Positions 61,182 to 64,000 of a stretch of 64,000 bases of DNA are shown in pieces. Every line of letters starts with the position of its first letter. Positions within the stretch are counted from its first letter, which is position 1. Position numbers and translations under genes: made by a program. Under the pieces are notes generated by a model. It was not told where the DNA came from. It worked only from the letters and a program-made list of their open reading frames with translations, and made no database searches. The stretch lies in contig CACJLY010000007.1 in NCBI GenBank assembly GCA_902594335.1, positions 18,506-82,505 of the forward strand, written 5' to 3'. Source of the stretch: an uncultured Pelagibacteraceae bacterium. Its GTDB lineage: Bacteria; Pseudomonadota; Alphaproteobacteria; Pelagibacterales; Pelagibacteraceae.

Positions 61182-62273
61182 ATGTTAAACTTGATTCCAT
61201 TTAAACAATTATTAAATGAGCTTAACATTAGTTATAAAGCTTTAATCATAGGGGTAATAGGAGGTTATATTGGAACTCTAATTGGTCTTCCTTTGCCTTG
61301 GTTGCTAGGTGCTTTGGGTTTAAATCTGTGTATTGCTTTTACTAATTTTAAAATTGAATTCTCAACAAAATTACTTAATCCAGTTTTTCTGATGGTTGGT
61401 ATTATATTAGGCGGAACGTTGAACGTATCTTTATTATATAAAATTCATTTATGGATATTCTCATCTGTGGCTATGGTTGTTTGTACTGTAGTCAGCACTA
61501 TTTTAGCAGGATATTATTTTATTAAAGTTTGTAAATTTGATAAGTTTATTGCAACACTTGCTGCACTACCTGGGGCATTTGTCCCAATAGCTGCAGCACT
61601 TTTAGAGTATGGAAAAAAAGAAAATCATAAACAAGTTTTAATTCCTCAGGCTACAAGAGTTATATTTATTGTAAGTTTTGTACCTATATTATTTATTAGC
61701 AAATTAGGATTTTCTGAAATTGCAGGATATAATTATGAAAATATTTACGATTTAAGATATTTTTTAGAAATATTTTTTCTAATAATTATTTGTTATCTAT
61801 TTTCTATATTGCTCAAAAAATTAAGTATACCCTCACCTATACTTGTTGGTGCAATGGCCTTATCTGGCTTATTTTATACTTTTGAGATTGTTAACTCTAG
61901 ATTCCCAGATACAGTAATAAATATAGCTTTCATTTTTTTGGGTACTGCTCTTGGAAGTAGACTAAATGGATTAAAGCTCAAAGAATTATTCTTTTATATC
62001 TTTCACGGTTTAATTGTTTGTTCTATTTTAGTTATTGTTGCGATGATTACAGCTTACTTTCTTCAGTATTTAGGATTTGATTTCATTCCAACTTTTTTAA
62101 GTTTTGCACCAGGAGGAATTCATGAAATGGTTGTGATTAGCGTTGCCTATAATATTGATCCTATTTTTGTAAGTTATCATCATTTTTTAAGAATATTAAT
62201 AATTGTAGCTTTTTTACCATTTTTGCTTAAAAAATTTGGTAACAACTCTATTAAAAAGACAAAGTTTAAATAA
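61182..62273 (+). CDS. AbrB-family (AmoA-regulator-like) membrane protein
   Basis: 363 residues with about ten helices in two repeats. GGYIGTLIGLPLPWLLGALG near residue 27 and LSIPSPILVGAMALSGLFYT near 215 mark the repeats, with FAPGGIHEMVVISVAYNIDP near 308 as the characteristic C-terminal PGG-HEM motif. These proteins are often annotated as ammonia monooxygenase regulators but look like transport proteins and are commonly found beside TTT operons, as here (divergent from tctC). Its end overlaps the convergent TSUP gene by 8 bases. Confidence 0.85.
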   Translation: MLNLIPFKQLLNELNISYKALIIGVIGGYIGTLIGLPLPWLLGALGLNLCIAFTNFKIEFSTKLLNPVFLMVGIILGGTLNVSLLYKIHLWIFSSVAMVVCTVVSTILAGYYFIKVCKFDKFIATLAALPGAFVPIAAALLEYGKKENHKQVLIPQATRVIFIVSFVPILFISKLGFSEIAGYNYENIYDLRYFLEIFFLIIICYLFSILLKKLSIPSPILVGAMALSGLFYTFEIVNSRFPDTVINIAFIFLGTALGSRLNGLKLKELFFYIFHGLIVCSILVIVAMITAYFLQYLGFDFIPTFLSFAPGGIHEMVVISVAYNIDPIFVSYHHFLRILIIVAFLPFLLKKFGNNSIKKTKFK

Positions 62274-63009
62274 AATCAAATATTAACTTTGTACTGCTGA
62301 CAAGAATTAAACCATAAATAATATTATAAAACAAATTTTCCTCTATAATTTTAAGCAATTGATATCCAATAAATATTCCAATTAAAGCTAGTGGAAAAAG
62401 AGATACTGATTGAAACAATGTTTCAAAATTCATCATTGATAGGTAAATATACAAAGGTAACTTTATTAAATTAACACAACTAAAAAAAATAATTCTCGTT
62501 CCTACATAAATTTCTTTTTTCAATCTTAATGGAAGTAAATAAAGACTTGTAGGTGTTCCACCAGCATGAACACAAAAACTTGAAAATCCTGCAATAGATG
62601 AGCAAATTGCGCCCTTTAAGAAGTTCTGCTTGGCTGGAACTGTCTTCTCTTTTTTGAACAAAAAATAATGTCCAGCAAATAAAAATCCCATTATTCCAAC
62701 TATTAATTTAAGTAAATCCTCTGAAAAATGATTGAATGTGAAGGAACCGATTACAATCCCTATTGCCGCAAACGGCACAATTACTCTGAGTATACTAAAA
62801 TTAAACTCTTTTCTAAATCTGTAAACAGCAATCATATCTGAAAAAATTAAAATTGGCAGAATAATTGCTAAAGCTTGTTGCAAAGGCATCACAACTGTCA
62901 TTAATGGGACTGATATTAATGATATTGAACCTCCTAAACCAGACTTTGCAATACCGTACAAAATTATTGCAGGAACAACACTTATAAAAAAAAGGAAATT
63001 TATTTCCAT
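62266..63009 (-). CDS. TSUP-family (TauE/SafE) membrane permease
   Basis: 247 residues with about eight helices. The paired family loops are YGIAKSGLGGSISLISVPLM near residue 18 and CSSIAGFSSFCVHAGGTPTS near 136. It is only distantly similar to the TSUP protein at 44791. The substrate may be a sulfur oxyanion or an organic acid. Its start overlaps the GT9 stop by one base, so the two are co-transcribed. Confidence 0.85.
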   Translation of the reverse strand: MEINFLFFISVVPAIILYGIAKSGLGGSISLISVPLMTVVMPLQQALAIILPILIFSDMIAVYRFRKEFNFSILRVIVPFAAIGIVIGSFTFNHFSEDLLKLIVGIMGFLFAGHYFLFKKEKTVPAKQNFLKGAICSSIAGFSSFCVHAGGTPTSLYLLPLRLKKEIYVGTRIIFFSCVNLIKLPLYIYLSMMNFETLFQSVSLFPLALIGIFIGYQLLKIIEENLFYNIIYGLILVSSTKLIFDFI

Positions 63010-63950
63010 TAATTTAATGATTTTGTTAAATATTCAAAAACTTTTTCAGGAGATAATTTATTTAAATCTGTTACTTGAATTGCTTTAAAATTTTCTCTCT
63101 CTATACTTACTTTATAAGCAGTAGTGTGAGAACCAAATAAGGCTAAGCCTTTAGTATTCAAATGTGCTGCTATATGTGCTGGTCCAGTGTCATTTGCTAC
63201 AACGAAAGAACTGTCTTTTATTAATGTAGCAAGCTCAGAAATATCTAAAGATTTATTTTCTTTTAAAATTGAAATAGCATTAATCTCTTTTGTCTTATTA
63301 ATTTCATTTGGACCTGGGGCTAGTATAATTTTATATTCATCTTTAAATTTATCCCTAATTAAATCTATCAGTTTATTGTAATTAGGCCATTTTTTAATCT
63401 GTAAATGTGGTGAGCAAAAAGGAAATAAAATTATGTATTTGTTTAAATCAAATTCTTTTTTTATATTTTCAATATTGGTACAAGCCCAACTAAAATCAGG
63501 AAACATAGTGCATTTAGAAACTACTCCAGATGTTTCTAATTGATGTTTAAATCTGTATAAAACAGGATTTTTATCAAATTGCTCTTTTGACTGATCCATT
63601 GGTAAAGTGGTTTCGGATGATGACCAAATTACGTTATCTGCACTTGGAAATAGTATTCTTTTATAAAAGCTTGATCTTGAGGAATTTTGTAAATCAAAAA
63701 CTTTTATAAATTTATATTTTTTTAATTTGCGCATGAGATTAAATAAATAAATCAGATTAAACCTTGATAATCTCTTATCCAAAATTATGTCCTCTAAATA
63801 TGGATTTTTTTTGAAAAGATCGATGTAAGGCTTTGATGTTAATAAATAGACTTTATCATCTTTATGAAAATCAGAAATATCTTGAATTGCACCACTAGCT
63901 TGGGCTATATCACCTAAAGATCCATGTTTAATTATAAGAATATTAGACAT
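63009..63950 (-). CDS. Family 9 (heptosyltransferase-type) glycosyltransferase
   Basis: 313 residues with the GT9 start ILIIKHGSLGDIAQASGAIQ and the C-terminal donor-site motif SFVVANDTGPAHIAAHLNTK near residue 250, followed by LALFGSHTTAYKVSI. It probably adds a heptose or related sugar to the LPS core at the cytoplasmic face. The donor is not certain. It is the upstream gene of a pair with the TSUP permease and is divergent from whatever begins at the right edge. Confidence 0.9.
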   Translation of the reverse strand: MSNILIIKHGSLGDIAQASGAIQDISDFHKDDKVYLLTSKPYIDLFKKNPYLEDIILDKRLSRFNLIYLFNLMRKLKKYKFIKVFDLQNSSRSSFYKRILFPSADNVIWSSSETTLPMDQSKEQFDKNPVLYRFKHQLETSGVVSKCTMFPDFSWACTNIENIKKEFDLNKYIILFPFCSPHLQIKKWPNYNKLIDLIRDKFKDEYKIILAPGPNEINKTKEINAISILKENKSLDISELATLIKDSSFVVANDTGPAHIAAHLNTKGLALFGSHTTAYKVSIERENFKAIQVTDLNKLSPEKVFEYLTKSLN

Positions 63951-63982
63951 ATTTTAAACAACTTAACACACTATGTTTATTT

Positions 63983-64000
63983 ATGAATAAAATTCTAGTT
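63983..64000 (+). CDS. Possible start of a gene running off the right edge
   Basis: An ATG at 63983 opens MNKILV before the window ends. The basic start followed by hydrophobic residues would suit a Rossmann-type or glycosyltransferase N-terminus, and it is divergent from the GT9 gene with a 32-bp gap. Six codons are too few for a firm call. Confidence 0.25.

Noticed and set aside
1..64000. CRISPR array, transposon or complete prophage
   Set aside because: No regularly spaced palindromic repeats, transposase, capsid, terminase or integrase genes were found; only the tRNA-derived scars suggest past mobile elements.

Overview
The window is a gene-dense, very AT-rich chromosomal segment. Genes usually abut or overlap by 1 to 8 bases. 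The overall character is that of a streamlined marine alphaproteobacterium, most likely SAR11 (Pelagibacterales). The evidence is the low GC, many substrate-binding-protein transporters (one TRAP and two tripartite tricarboxylate, TTT, systems), a compact purine cluster (purB-purC-purS-purQ-purL), a methylcitrate cassette, class I ribonucleotide reductase and almost no intergenic DNA. No rRNA, intact tRNA, CRISPR array, transposase or complete prophage was seen.

Left part (1-6.6 kb) is accessory DNA. A very large secreted coiled-coil protein runs off the left edge and overlaps by 4 bases a secreted SHOCT-like protein. Next come two directly repeated units of about 128 bp (3731-3858 and 6338-6464). 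Each carries an identical 39-nt 5' half of tRNA-Leu(UAA), cut at the end of the anticodon loop and followed by 10-bp-period repeats. They bracket a two-gene cassette (family 2 glycosyltransferase and radical SAM enzyme). The arrangement looks like the scars of tyrosine-recombinase integration at a tRNA-Leu gene, with swappable surface-modification cargo.

From 6.6 to 18.3 kb lies a metabolic region. A TTT transporter (TctC plus a fused TctA-TctB) is flanked by two different members of the phosphosulfolactate-synthase (ComA) fold family. After it come a 3-hydroxyisobutyrate-dehydrogenase-like enzyme, a 2-keto-4-pentenoate-hydratase-like enzyme, a small membrane/cytochrome c cluster, a PhyH dioxygenase, AzlCD and a CinA-type protein. 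From 18.3 to 25.5 kb runs a plus-strand operon: sfsA, map, purB, purC, purS, purQ, purL, bolA, grxD.

From 25.5 to 36 kb is a minus-strand housekeeping run: methyltransferase, rpsD, trmJ, cimA, cysS, nadE, class II DAHP synthase, YdcF-like protein, glmS and a GlmU-like protein lacking its uridyltransferase half. From 36 to 40 kb are gph and prpD-prpB-prpC; 40.2-43.2 kb holds nrdAB; 43.3 kb begins a phosphomannomutase/phosphoglucomutase. From 44.8 to 52 kb a DctPQM TRAP transporter, malonyl-CoA decarboxylase, DusA, a TSUP permease and a divergent class III CoA transferase suggest, without proving, malonate uptake and use.

The right end (52-64 kb) has rpoZ, an MFS permease, a second hydroxyacid dehydrogenase, small redox and carbonic-anhydrase-like proteins, glycosyltransferases, a second TTT operon (tctCBA), an AbrB-family membrane protein and another TSUP permease. 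In all three transporter operons a hairpin followed by a T tract sits exactly at the start codon of the first permease gene, downstream of the binding-protein gene. This shared junction would give high binding protein and low permease from one promoter.
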